A program made the position numbers and the translations under genes. DNA of 64,000 nucleotides, from positions 228,491-292,490 of the forward strand of contig CAINJJ010000034.1 of assembly GCA_903849645.1 (NCBI GenBank), written 5' to 3'. Below the pieces are notes generated by a model. It was not told where the DNA came from, did no database searches, and was given only the letters and a program-made list of their open reading frames with translations. The DNA comes from an uncultured Acidobacteriaceae bacterium (GTDB lineage Bacteria; Acidobacteriota; Terriglobia; Terriglobales; Acidobacteriaceae). Of the stretch, positions 25,922 through 35,706 are shown piece after piece. Numbering within the stretch: the first letter of the stretch is position 1; each line of letters begins with the position of its first letter.

Positions 25922-27394
25922 CTAGTCAGAGAACTGCGCCAGTTGCTCCGGAGCCGGTTTGGGCGTGAACAGGCTCACCACAATCATGGCGGCAACCGCT
26001 ACAAACAGCGCGGGAAAGATCGCGTCCCGGTCGGCCAGAATGTGGGGAAACAGCCCCTTGACGGCGGGGAAATCCCAGGCCAGTGTAACCACCGTGCCGC
26101 TGCCGATGGCCGCCACGGCGCCCCAGGCCGTAACCCGTTTCGAGTAGAAAGCAGCCAGCACCACCGGCGTGAGCGCGGCGGAGTAGATGGTGTAGGCCCA
26201 CAGCATCTTTTGCAGGATGCTCTCGGCGTAGACCGCCTGGTAGAGCGCCCAGCAGCCCAGCAGCACCACCGCCAGGCGGGAGACGATGAGGACTCGCTTG
26301 TTGGAGGCTCCCGGCGAGATGTAGCGCACGAAGACGTCATTGACCAGGTTAGTGGCCGGGGAGAAGAGGTAGTTGGAGGCGGTGGAGATGACCTTGGCAA
26401 AGACCGCGCCGAGCAGGACTGCGCCCAGAACCGCCGGCAACCCGTGCCGGGCCGTGTAGGGAATGATCTCGCGCGGATGGAGCGCCACTTCACCGGTGGG
26501 GTAGAGCGCCCGTCCAAAAACCGCGATGGAGACGATCAGCGTTTCGAGGACAAGGGTCCCAAGAATCCAGCCGACCACGGAGAGGCGCGCATCCTTCTCT
26601 GACCGGGCGGAGAAGAACTTCTGGTACATCACCTGGTTGCCCAGCATCAGCAGCATGGTGGGAACAAGGAACTCAAGGCCACGGACGATGCCCATGCCTC
26701 CCGACTGGCGCACATGGTCGGGGCTGAGCCGGTAGTTGCCCAGCACCTGGAAGTACTCCGGAGGCAGCGCATGGTGCAGGCCCGCCCAGCCGCCGGCCTG
26801 CAGAAACAAATAGGGCGCGGCGATGATGCAGATGATGGTGACCAGGGTGCCGATGGCCACGTCCATATAAGCCACCGACGACATACCGGCCAGCGCCGTG
26901 GTGAGGATGACGAAGAAGGCGATGAGGTAGGTGCCCAGTTCCGGCGACACCGTGTCAGGGAAGATGAGGTGCAGCACATCGCCGCCCCCTTTGAACTGGT
27001 AGCTGGTGATGCCGATGTAAGCAAAGAGGATGGCGAAGGTGCCCAGCACGCGCGCGGTCTGGTTGTAGCGCACTTCGAGCAGGTCGGGCAGGGTGAACTG
27101 AGCGAATTTGCGCGCTCTGGGCGCGATGAAATAGATGAGCAGCAGGCCCAGCCAGCCGCCCGCCGGCTGCCACAGGGCGGCAAAGCCGTTCTTGTAGGCG
27201 TTCTCGGCCCCGGCAAACAGGCTCCCGGCGCCAATCCACGAGGTCAGAAGCGTGAGCACCAGCACCACGGCGGGCAGCGACCGGCCGGCCACCAGGTAAT
27301 CCGCCTTGGTTTTGACGCGGGAGGTGCGATAGAGCGCCACGGCCAGCAGCGCCACCACAATCACAGCCAGTACAGCAACATAGAGATACGCCAT
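25922..27394 (-). CDS. Sodium:solute symporter family protein
   Basis: The 490-residue protein has about 13 hydrophobic segments and the SSS-family landmarks: 'KTKADYLVAGRSLP' after the first helix, 'TSWIGAGSLFAGAENAYKNG' in the second, and 'AVFAKVISTASNYLFSPATN', the region around the sodium-site Ser/Thr residues in the eighth. It couples sodium entry to uptake of an organic solute such as a sugar, proline, pantothenate or monocarboxylate. The substrate is not evident. It is monocistronic, with ATG at 27394. A tRNA gene lies upstream on the opposite strand. Confidence 0.9.
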   Translation of the reverse strand: MAYLYVAVLAVIVVALLAVALYRTSRVKTKADYLVAGRSLPAVVLVLTLLTSWIGAGSLFAGAENAYKNGFAALWQPAGGWLGLLLIYFIAPRARKFAQFTLPDLLEVRYNQTARVLGTFAILFAYIGITSYQFKGGGDVLHLIFPDTVSPELGTYLIAFFVILTTALAGMSSVAYMDVAIGTLVTIICIIAAPYLFLQAGGWAGLHHALPPEYFQVLGNYRLSPDHVRQSGGMGIVRGLEFLVPTMLLMLGNQVMYQKFFSARSEKDARLSVVGWILGTLVLETLIVSIAVFGRALYPTGEVALHPREIIPYTARHGLPAVLGAVLLGAVFAKVISTASNYLFSPATNLVNDVFVRYISPGASNKRVLIVSRLAVVLLGCWALYQAVYAESILQKMLWAYTIYSAALTPVVLAAFYSKRVTAWGAVAAIGSGTVVTLAWDFPAVKGLFPHILADRDAIFPALFVAVAAMIVVSLFTPKPAPEQLAQFSD

Positions 27395-27552
27395 CCGCGG
27401 GGTTCCTCAATCAACTACGGGATTCCCGCCAGTGTACCGGATTTGGCGAGATCCCTGGCTTTGCGAGGGTTTCCTATTTGACACTCGTGGCTGCATTTGC
27501 GAGACTTGGGACTGCTGCCGGTTCGGCGGAAGACGCTGAACTTATGCAATGT

Positions 27553-27639
27553 GCCGAAGTGGCGGAATTGGCAGACGCGCGTGGTTCAGGTCCACGTACT
27601 CGCAAGGGTGTGGGGGTTCGAGTCCCTTCTTCGGCACCA
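27553..27639 (+). tRNA. tRNA-Leu, anticodon CAG, CCA encoded
   Basis: Acceptor arms GCCGAAG (27553-27559) and CTTCGGC (27629-27635) pair perfectly, followed by discriminator A and an encoded CCA (27637-27639). The anticodon arm CGTGG-TTCAGGT-CCACG places CAG at positions 34-36, which decodes CUG. A long variable arm (class II tRNA) and a T-arm with GTTCGAGTC are present. The length is 87 bases. CUG is expected to be the major Leu codon in this GC-rich genome. I see no integrase or duplicated 3' end that would mark it as an attachment site. Confidence 0.96.
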
Positions 27640-27762
27640 TATTTTTAGTTAAACCGATAGCGTTGCATCACTTCAATCCGTTCAAATTTTGAACGACTCT
27701 CCCAGGAACCGACCAGCGGCGGTCAAAGCGGCAGGCGGGTGTCGGACTGCCGGGCACGCGTG

Positions 27763-28512
27763 CTACCCCTTGCGGCGGTAAAGGATCTGGAACTCGTAGC
27801 CGGTGTTGGCCGGAAAGAGGCCTGCCACGTGGCGGAGGCGCTCGGCGAGGGCCGGAGCGGCAAGCAAGGGGTACTCGCGCTCGCGCAGGTCGTGATAGTC
27901 GAAGTCCACGGCCAGGGAAAGCATATAGATAGCCAGCGAATCGGAGAAGGCCGAGTCGTAGTAGGTGGTGCGGGAGCGCTCGTCGATGCCCTTCTGGCTG
28001 GTACGGCTGTCCTGGGCGCGGCGGCGGGTCTCCCAGGCATCCTGGCTGGTCTCACCGCGCACCTGGGCATCGGCCTGGGACCAGACGAGGGAGGAGAAAC
28101 TCTCTGGCACGCCGGCCGCCTCAACAAAGTTGTGAGCCACGTTGATGAAGAACTCGAAGGCCAGGCCAAAGCGGTCTTCCACCAGGCGCGTGGAGAGAAA
28201 GACAGCTTCCGTGGCGCCAAAGGTGACGTTGCGGTGGCAGATGGCGCGGTCGCCCAGGTCTACGGTGTAGCCGGGGGCGATGAGCGTTTCACCGGTGTCG
28301 CCAATGGCGAGGGGAACGAAGTAATAGGCGCGGTTGCTGATGGCCGCCGAGAGCGTAGACGGGACGGAGCCGACGAGTTTCTCCAAGTCGGCATCGGCGA
28401 CGCGCGTTTCGCCCCAGGTGGCGAAGTGGATTCCGTTGGGCGCCTGCGTGGCGGCCACCTGCGCGGCCACCTTCTCCGCCTGCCAAAGTTCGATCTGTGC
28501 GCTGCTGGCCAT
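27763..28512 (-). CDS. Conserved-looking protein of unknown function
   Basis: The product is 249 residues from ATG 28512 (a GTG one codon earlier is also possible). It has no signal peptide or membrane segment, so it is probably cytoplasmic. It contains 'HNFVEAAGVPESFSS', a charged middle 'ETRRRAQDSRTSQKGIDERS', and 'FPANTGYEFQILYRRKG' at the end. I do not recognise a family. Codon use and the absence of stops support a real gene. It is divergent from the small membrane protein, with only 34 bases between the starts, so they share a promoter region. Confidence 0.6.
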   Translation of the reverse strand: MASSAQIELWQAEKVAAQVAATQAPNGIHFATWGETRVADADLEKLVGSVPSTLSAAISNRAYYFVPLAIGDTGETLIAPGYTVDLGDRAICHRNVTFGATEAVFLSTRLVEDRFGLAFEFFINVAHNFVEAAGVPESFSSLVWSQADAQVRGETSQDAWETRRRAQDSRTSQKGIDERSRTTYYDSAFSDSLAIYMLSLAVDFDYHDLREREYPLLAAPALAERLRHVAGLFPANTGYEFQILYRRKG

Positions 28513-28546
28513 CACCCCTGTATTCTAGACCACGGAGGCTCCCGCA

Positions 28547-28843
28547 ATGCCCGAAGCATTCCCCACCGAGCGCCCCGCAGGCGGAACCGTATTTGGTTTT
28601 CCGCTGGAGGGTTTTGGCCTGTTCACGAGCCTGCTGCTGGCCTTTGCCGCGGCGTTCTTTACCTTCTTTGCCTCGACCACGATTGCGATTTTTGCGCTGC
28701 TGGCGTGGAACATCGGCGGCGGCCACACGCTGAGTTACGCGGACAGCTACAAGTATGTCGGCTTCCCGGCGGGCGTACTGGTGCTGGGGGTGGCACTGCC
28801 GGTGTTTGGCGTTCTGTGGGTGAGAGCCAAGCTGCGGAAGTAG
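28547..28843 (+). CDS. Small two-helix membrane protein
   Basis: The 98-residue protein has two hydrophobic segments, about residues 24-54 and 70-92, with a short polar 'GGGHTLSYADSYKYVG' between them and a basic end 'VRAKLRK'. This predicts an inner-membrane protein with the charged tail in the cytoplasm. An ACGGAGG ribosome-binding site lies upstream (28531-28537). I do not know a function. The divergent partner on the other strand is also unknown. Confidence 0.6.
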   Translation: MPEAFPTERPAGGTVFGFPLEGFGLFTSLLLAFAAAFFTFFASTTIAIFALLAWNIGGGHTLSYADSYKYVGFPAGVLVLGVALPVFGVLWVRAKLRK

Positions 28844-29020
28844 TCCCGCTTCAATGCTCCCGCCCAACGCCTTTGGATGGGGTACCCCTGGCTCAACAGG
28901 CTGCGGAAAAGCTCGATTCGGACCTGCCTTGCAACAAGGGCACGGCGGGGCACCGGGGTACCTGGTGGGCCGGGTTCTGGGCCGCACATACAACAGACTA
29001 AACGACATACTTTACAAAGT

Positions 29021-29113
29021 GCGGAAAACTCCATCAACGCCATCGAAGTGTCAGGGCACGACTTCCGTCGTGCCGTAAGTGCCATATAATCAGCAGGGCT
29101 TGAGCCCCTGGAA
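29021..29113 (+). repeat. ~93 bp composite repeat, copy A (left border of the AraC/redox block)
   Basis: This copy carries the palindrome GGCACGAC-TTCC-GTCGTGCC at 29055-29074 and a GGGCT..AGCCC-type palindrome near 29096-29109. It aligns, with few differences, to the reverse complement of 35343-35435. It includes one unit related to the 53 bp tandem array at 35.4 kb. The rest of the 28844-29228 gap holds no gene. Confidence 0.75.
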
Positions 29114-29228
29114 TCTGTTTTTCAGGCTTCCTCCCCCAAGACAGGCCTTTTCCCCGCAGCCTCTCAAGCCTAATGGAGGACTCAATCAGCGCTGGCCCCC
29201 GCCGATTGAAACAGCAAAGGGGACGTTG

Positions 29229-30197
29229 TCAGTTGCTGGAGGCCGCGGCGCCGGCGAGTTGGCGGGCCTTGATGTCGCGCATGGGGGGCTGGCCGAAGAG
29301 GCGGCTGTACTCGCGATTGAACTGGCTGGCGCTCTCATAACCAACCCCAAAGGCGGCGCTGGCTGCATCGAGGCCTTCTGTCACCATGCGCACGCGGGCC
29401 ACGTGGAGGCGAAGGCGCTTCTGGTATTGCAAGGGGCTCATGGCGGTGAGCGAGCGGAAGTGATGGTGGAAGGTGGAAACGCCCATCTGGGCCACCGAAG
29501 CAAGTTCTTCCACGCGCAAGGGCTTGGCGTAGTTGGACCTGAGCCAGGCGACAGCTTTGGCGGTGCGGTTGCTCTGCTCGCCCAGTGTGGCAATGGCGCG
29601 CAGGTGGCGGCCAAGCGGTCCGCGCAGGACGCGGTAGATGATTTCGCGCCGCATGAGGCTGCCGAGGAAGGGAATATCGTCGGGCTTGTCGAGAAGGTCG
29701 AGGAGGCGGAGGCAGGCGCCGAGCAGCTCCGGGGGGGTCTTGCCGAGAGCCATTCCGCGGGTGCGGGAGGCGGTCTCGGGGACCAGAAACTCGTCCTGGC
29801 TGAGGATTTCGCGGACCATGGTCATGTCGAGCTTGAGGATGAGGGCCAGAAACGGCTCCTGGGCAGAGGCTTTTGTGAACTGGCCGACGACCGGCAGGTC
29901 GATGGAAGTGAGCAGGAAGTGGGACCCGTCGCAGAGGTAGGTGGTGCCGCCGACGGTAACGCGCTTTTCTCCCTGGGCGAAGATGACGAGTTCAGGCTCG
30001 TAGGCGGCGGAATAGCACTCGGTGGGCGCGGATTTGCGCGAAAGGGCGAGGCCGGGGACGGCGGTGGTGACAGGACCCTCCGCGCTGGTGTGGGCGAAGA
30101 TCTTGCGCGCCAGCTCGACCCGCAAGGCATCGAGTTCCGAAAGGGCATCCTGGGCGGGTTGCTTCTGAGTGGCTGGGGTCACGCTGTGTCGCTCCAT
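29229..30197 (-). CDS. AraC-family transcriptional regulator with AraC_N cupin domain
   Basis: The 322-residue protein has an N-terminal cupin-like ligand domain ('YEPELVIFAQGEKRVTVGG', 'LLTSIDLPVVGQ') of the AraC_N type. The C-terminal DNA-binding domain, about residues 215-315, holds two helix-turn-helix units: 'RVEELASVAQMGVSTFHHHF' and 'AAFGVGYESASQFNREYSR'. It is divergent from a porin-ADH-AKR-SDR-cupin series and most likely controls it from the 191-base shared region. Regulators of this subfamily often respond to aldehydes or other small electrophiles, which suits the neighbours; that is inference. Confidence 0.88.
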   Translation of the reverse strand: MERHSVTPATQKQPAQDALSELDALRVELARKIFAHTSAEGPVTTAVPGLALSRKSAPTECYSAAYEPELVIFAQGEKRVTVGGTTYLCDGSHFLLTSIDLPVVGQFTKASAQEPFLALILKLDMTMVREILSQDEFLVPETASRTRGMALGKTPPELLGACLRLLDLLDKPDDIPFLGSLMRREIIYRVLRGPLGRHLRAIATLGEQSNRTAKAVAWLRSNYAKPLRVEELASVAQMGVSTFHHHFRSLTAMSPLQYQKRLRLHVARVRMVTEGLDAASAAFGVGYESASQFNREYSRLFGQPPMRDIKARQLAGAAASSN

Positions 30198-30388
30198 GAG
30201 ATTGAGCCTAGCTCTGAATTAGGGCGGCCGACGCAGAAAAATCACGACTCGACAGGAATAGGCAATCACAAGGCAGGATCAGGATACCGCTCGAAGCGCA
30301 TTGGTCCGTAGCATCTGAATTGCGGACCTGCCCCTCCAGCCTGCGCGGCCGGATGAGAGGAAGAGACCGCTGGAGAGCCTAGTGCCGA
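30198..30388. promoter_or_regulatory. Divergent promoter region, AraC regulator / porin operon
   Basis: These 191 bases carry the start regions of both genes. AraC-type regulators usually bind direct repeats beside the target promoter. I cannot assign a precise operator by eye. Confidence 0.45.
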
Positions 30389-31723
30389 ATGCGAACGATT
30401 AGAGTGAAGAGGACGTTTTTCATCGCAATTTTGCTTGTGCTGACAGGCGCATGGGGCCATGCGCAGAGCGCTGCGGATGGTCCCGCGAAGCCCGCAACCC
30501 CCGCAGCCGGGGCGACCTCGATTGAGGACCTGAACTACCGGGGGGGCGCCGCGGTGATGCCGCCCTTTGCCGACAGCGTAGTGGACGTCAATTCCGGATT
30601 CCGGCGGGCACTTTTGAGCAAGGGCATGGCGTTGCGGCTCATCTCGTCGACGCAGTTTGCGGAAGACATTCTGAAAGCTCCGGCGGCTGCCGACCAGCAG
30701 GCCTTTGTGGGCGACCGGGCGTACCTGGACAGTCTGGCGCATGTCATTCTCACGTCTGATCTGCGCCAACTGGGTCTGCATCACGCGCAGTTGCACGTGA
30801 GCGGGGTGTGGAACTGGACAAGTTGGGAGGCGGCGGGGCCGAAGACATTCGAGTTCTGGTCGCTGAATGTCTACAAGGAGTTTGGCAGGGACCGCGCGGA
30901 GATCAAGGCCGGCTATAACTCCAACGAGCTGGATTTTGTGGGCATGCAAGTGGGCGGGTCGACGGCCAGCGGAGTGCAGGGCGTGTATGCGGTGCTGCCC
31001 TATGAGGTGGGGATGGCCTACTTTCCACTGACCGCGCCGGAGTTTAACCTGCTGGTGCGTGGGCCCAGCCATACCTATGTCAAGAGCGGCCTGCAGCGCA
31101 GCCTGGACGCGGACGGCGGGCCAGCCACCGAGCGGCGCAATCATACCGGGTTGCGTTTTGCCCCCAGGGGCGACAAACTGCTGGTGATCGAGGAGGGCGG
31201 CTATCGGCGCCAACCCAGTGCCACGGAGCGCGAGACGTGGTTCCGCGCCGGTTATATGCGCAACTCGACCCTCTACACCGACATGGCGAACGGCAAGAAG
31301 GAGCCGGGCAATCATGCAGCCTTTGCGCTGATGGATTATCAACTGACCAAGCCGGATCCTCTGAAGCCGTGGCAGGGGCTCTACATCGGCGGGTCGGCGA
31401 TGACGGCGGCGTCGAAGTTCAACCCCTACGACCGCTACTTTGAGGCGCGGCTCTACAAGTTTGCGCCGTTCGCACGGCGGCAGGGGGATGTGGCTTCGGT
31501 GCTTTCCACCTACACGGGGCACAGCAGCTACTTCACCAACCCGCTGGTTACCTTGGGAAAGAGCGTCTGGCGGAACAGCGGATCGGTGACCGGGAGCTAT
31601 AACATCCATCTTGCGCCGGGGAATTATCTGAGCCTGGGGCTGAGCTACATACGAGGCGCCGCCATCACGCCGCGGGTGGACGATACGGTGACCTTTGCCG
31701 CAAGCTACTCGCTGTTCTTTTAG
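30389..31723 (+). CDS. Outer-membrane carbohydrate porin (OprB-like)
   Basis: The 444-residue protein has a signal peptide of about 25 residues ending 'WGHAQ'. The mature part alternates polar and hydrophobic residues as in a beta-barrel and ends in 'YSLFF', the C-terminal Phe signal for outer-membrane insertion. 'WNWTSWEAAG' near the middle and 'FWSLNVYKEFG' fit OprB-type carbohydrate-selective porins. It would admit sugars across the outer membrane. It is the first gene after the AraC regulator region. A 94-base gap separates it from the ADH gene. Confidence 0.75.
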   Translation: MRTIRVKRTFFIAILLVLTGAWGHAQSAADGPAKPATPAAGATSIEDLNYRGGAAVMPPFADSVVDVNSGFRRALLSKGMALRLISSTQFAEDILKAPAAADQQAFVGDRAYLDSLAHVILTSDLRQLGLHHAQLHVSGVWNWTSWEAAGPKTFEFWSLNVYKEFGRDRAEIKAGYNSNELDFVGMQVGGSTASGVQGVYAVLPYEVGMAYFPLTAPEFNLLVRGPSHTYVKSGLQRSLDADGGPATERRNHTGLRFAPRGDKLLVIEEGGYRRQPSATERETWFRAGYMRNSTLYTDMANGKKEPGNHAAFALMDYQLTKPDPLKPWQGLYIGGSAMTAASKFNPYDRYFEARLYKFAPFARRQGDVASVLSTYTGHSSYFTNPLVTLGKSVWRNSGSVTGSYNIHLAPGNYLSLGLSYIRGAAITPRVDDTVTFAASYSLFF

Positions 31724-31817
31724 CCGAGCCCTCTTCGGGACCCTGAACGACCGTGGGCAACCGGTCAAGCAACCTTTACCGCAAGCAACCTTTACAGCAA
31801 GGGAAAAGGAAACTCTC

Positions 31818-32876
31818 ATGTACAAGGCAAAAGCCTACTCCGTAGCGAGCGCAACATCGCCGTTTGCATCCACAGTGATCACGCGGCGCGATCCGAACGA
31901 GAACGACGTACAGATTGAAATTCTCTTCTGCGGCATCTGCCACTCTGACCTGCATACGGCGCGCAACGAGTGGGCGGCGATCATGCCGACGGTGTATCCC
32001 TGCGTCCCTGGGCATGAGATCGTTGGCCGGGTGACGAAGGTGGGCGCGGGCGTAACGAAGTTCAAGGCCGGGGATACGGTGGGCGTGGGCTGCCTGGTGG
32101 GCGCGGACCTGACCTGCCCCAACTGCCGCGACCACTTTGAACAGTTCTGCCCCAACGGGGTGTTTACCTATAACGCGCCGGACAGCCATCTGGGCGGGGT
32201 TACCTACGGCGGCTACTCGGACAGCATCGTGGTGGACCAGCACTTTGTCTTGAGCATCCCCGCGAACCTGGATCTTGCAGGAGCGGCGCCGCTGCTGTGC
32301 GCGGGCATTACGACGTACTCGCCGATGCGCCACTGGGGCGTGACCAAGGGCAAGAAGGTGGGCGTGGTGGGTCTGGGCGGACTGGGGCACATGGCCGTGA
32401 AGTTTGCCCACGCGCTGGGCGCGCACACGGTGGTGTTTACCACCTCGGAAAGCAAGAGAGAAGACGCCCTGCGCCTGGGCGCCGACGAAGTGGTTCTGTC
32501 GCGCAACGCCGGCGAAATGGGGAAGCACGCGGGCAGCTTCGACTTCATCCTGGATGCGGTGGCGGCCGAGCACGACATTAACGCCTTCATCCACATGCTG
32601 GGGCGCGATGGAAACATCACCATGGTGGGCGCGCCGGACAAGCCGCTGCCGGTGAATGTGTTCGGCCTTCTGTTTGGGCGCAAGAGCTTCTCCGGATCGC
32701 TGATTGGCGGCCTCAAGGAGACGCAGGAGATGCTGGACTTCTGCGGGGAGCACAACATCACGTCGGATGTTGAGGTGATTCCGATTCAGAAACTGGATGA
32801 AGCCTACGAGCGGATGCTGCGCTCGGATGTGAAGTATCGGTTCTCGATCGACATGGCGTCGCTGAAATCCGAATAG
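31818..32876 (+). CDS. Zinc-dependent NAD(P) alcohol dehydrogenase, YahK/CAD type
   Basis: The 352-residue protein is a medium-chain dehydrogenase of the cinnamyl-alcohol/YahK group, reducing aldehydes with NADPH. Catalytic zinc ligands are visible in 'CGICHSDLH' and 'PGHEIVG'. The cofactor loop is 'GLGGLGHMAVK'. The structural-zinc lobe normally has four Cys; here 'ADLTCPNCRDHFEQFC' keeps three and has Asp where the first Cys is expected. The ATG at 31818 follows AAAGGAAA and is preferred over an earlier in-frame start inside the porin end. The neighbours are other carbonyl reductases, so an aldehyde-detoxification role is likely. Confidence 0.88.
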   Translation: MYKAKAYSVASATSPFASTVITRRDPNENDVQIEILFCGICHSDLHTARNEWAAIMPTVYPCVPGHEIVGRVTKVGAGVTKFKAGDTVGVGCLVGADLTCPNCRDHFEQFCPNGVFTYNAPDSHLGGVTYGGYSDSIVVDQHFVLSIPANLDLAGAAPLLCAGITTYSPMRHWGVTKGKKVGVVGLGGLGHMAVKFAHALGAHTVVFTTSESKREDALRLGADEVVLSRNAGEMGKHAGSFDFILDAVAAEHDINAFIHMLGRDGNITMVGAPDKPLPVNVFGLLFGRKSFSGSLIGGLKETQEMLDFCGEHNITSDVEVIPIQKLDEAYERMLRSDVKYRFSIDMASLKSE

Positions 32877-32897
32877 CACGGGGCGGACCGGCCTTGA

Positions 32898-34845
<1,948 letters not shown>

Positions 34846-34883
34846 GTTTGTACCCTTAACCCTGACAAGGAGTGTTCACGAAG

Positions 34884-35279
34884 ATGGAGATCAAGCGAGT
34901 TGGCAGCGAAGCTTCCGGCAAGGGTCCGGCGGACTATTTCACAGGCACGGTGCGGGTGGACATGCTGTTCAGCGCGCCCGAGCCGGCGCGCGCGGTTGGA
35001 GCGAGCGTGACCTTCGAGCCGGGGGCGCGGACGGCGTGGCATACGCATCCGCTCGGGCAGACGCTGATTGTGACGGCGGGGTGCGGGCGGGCGCAGCGGT
35101 GGGGCGGGCCCATCGAGGAGATCCGGCCAGGGGACGTGGTGTGGTTTGCGCCGGGGGAGAAGCATTGGCACGGCGCGGCGGCCACCACGGCGATGACGCA
35201 TATCGCCATCCAGGAGAAGCTCGACGGCAAGATGGTGGACTGGATGGAGCAGGTGAGCGACGCGCAATATGGCGCGTAG
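34884..35279 (+). CDS. Single-domain cupin protein
   Basis: From ATG 34884 the product is 131 residues. Cupin motif 1 is '[17 protein letters not shown]' with two metal-binding His, and motif 2 is '[17 protein letters not shown]'. Such proteins bind a metal and act as isomerases, lyases or small oxygenases; some are carboxymuconolactone- or hydroxynitrile-lyase-like. Here it closes the AraC-controlled redox cluster. A GTG at 34872 gives four more residues, but it overlaps AAGGAG (34867-34872), the only ribosome-binding site, so the ATG is preferred. The repeat region starts 60 bases downstream. Confidence 0.82.
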   Translation: MEIKRVGSEASGKGPADYFTGTVRVDMLFSAPEPARAVGASVTFEPGARTAWHTHPLGQTLIVTAGCGRAQRWGGPIEEIRPGDVVWFAPGEKHWHGAAATTAMTHIAIQEKLDGKMVDWMEQVSDAQYGA

Positions 35280-35342
35280 GCGCGCGGATGAGCGGTCCTA
35301 TCGAGAAGGCGTGCCTGGGATGAATTTGAGGGAGATACTTCT

Positions 35343-35435
35343 CCCAGGGGCTAAAGCCCCCTGATTTAATTGGCCTTATCGGCACGACTGAAGTCGTGCC
35401 CTGACACTTCGATGGCATTGATTGAGTTCTTCCGC
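35343..35435 (-). repeat. ~93 bp composite repeat, copy B (right border of the AraC/redox block)
   Basis: Read on the minus strand, this segment aligns to 29021-29113. It includes GGCACGACT-GA-AGTCGTGCC (35381-35400), a near-perfect palindrome, and GGGGCT-AA-AGCCCC around 35347-35360. It is in inverted orientation to copy A and grades into the 53 bp tandem array. Confidence 0.75.
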
Positions 35436-35670
35436 TCTGCGTGAAGTCGTGCCCTGACACTCAGATCACATTGATTGAGCTCTTCCGCTCTGCGTGAAGT
35501 CGTGCCCTGACACTTCGGCGGCATTGATTGAGTTCTTCCGTACTGCGTGAAGTCGTGCCCTGACACTTCGATGGCATTGATTGAGTTCTTCCGCACTGCG
35601 TGAAGTCGTGCCCTGACATTCCGATCTCATTGATTGAGTTCTTCCGTACTGCGTGAAGCTGTGCGCTTTT
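35390..35670. repeat. Tandem array, five 53 bp units
   Basis: Units start at 35390, 35443, 35496, 35549 and 35602, each exactly 53 bases. A partial sixth begins at 35655. Each starts GAAGTCGTGCCCTGACA and ends near CTGCGT. Differences between units are single bases, mostly in the middle. The period is not a multiple of three, and the frames it creates are not coding. It is a minisatellite (VNTR) rather than a CRISPR array because the inter-repeat parts are almost identical. Confidence 0.93.
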
Positions 35671-35706
35671 CAGAAAGATGCGCGAGGCTCTGTGGGGCGG
35701 GCGCCG

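Noticed and set aside
27553..27639. tRNA-Leu as an integration site
   Set aside because: No integrase gene and no second copy of the tRNA 3' end were seen nearby.
28854..29078. 74-codon frame ending 'PSKCQGTTSVVP'
   Set aside because: It runs through the dispersed repeat; such peptides recur wherever the repeat occurs and are not real products.
35366..35596. 76-codon minus-strand frame through the tandem array
   Set aside because: It exists only because the 53 bp units happen to lack stops in shifting frames; there is no start context or composition of a gene.
35390..35670. Possible CRISPR array
   Set aside because: Repeat plus 'spacer' is 53 bases in every unit and the 'spacers' are almost identical; no cas gene is near. 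It is a tandem minisatellite.
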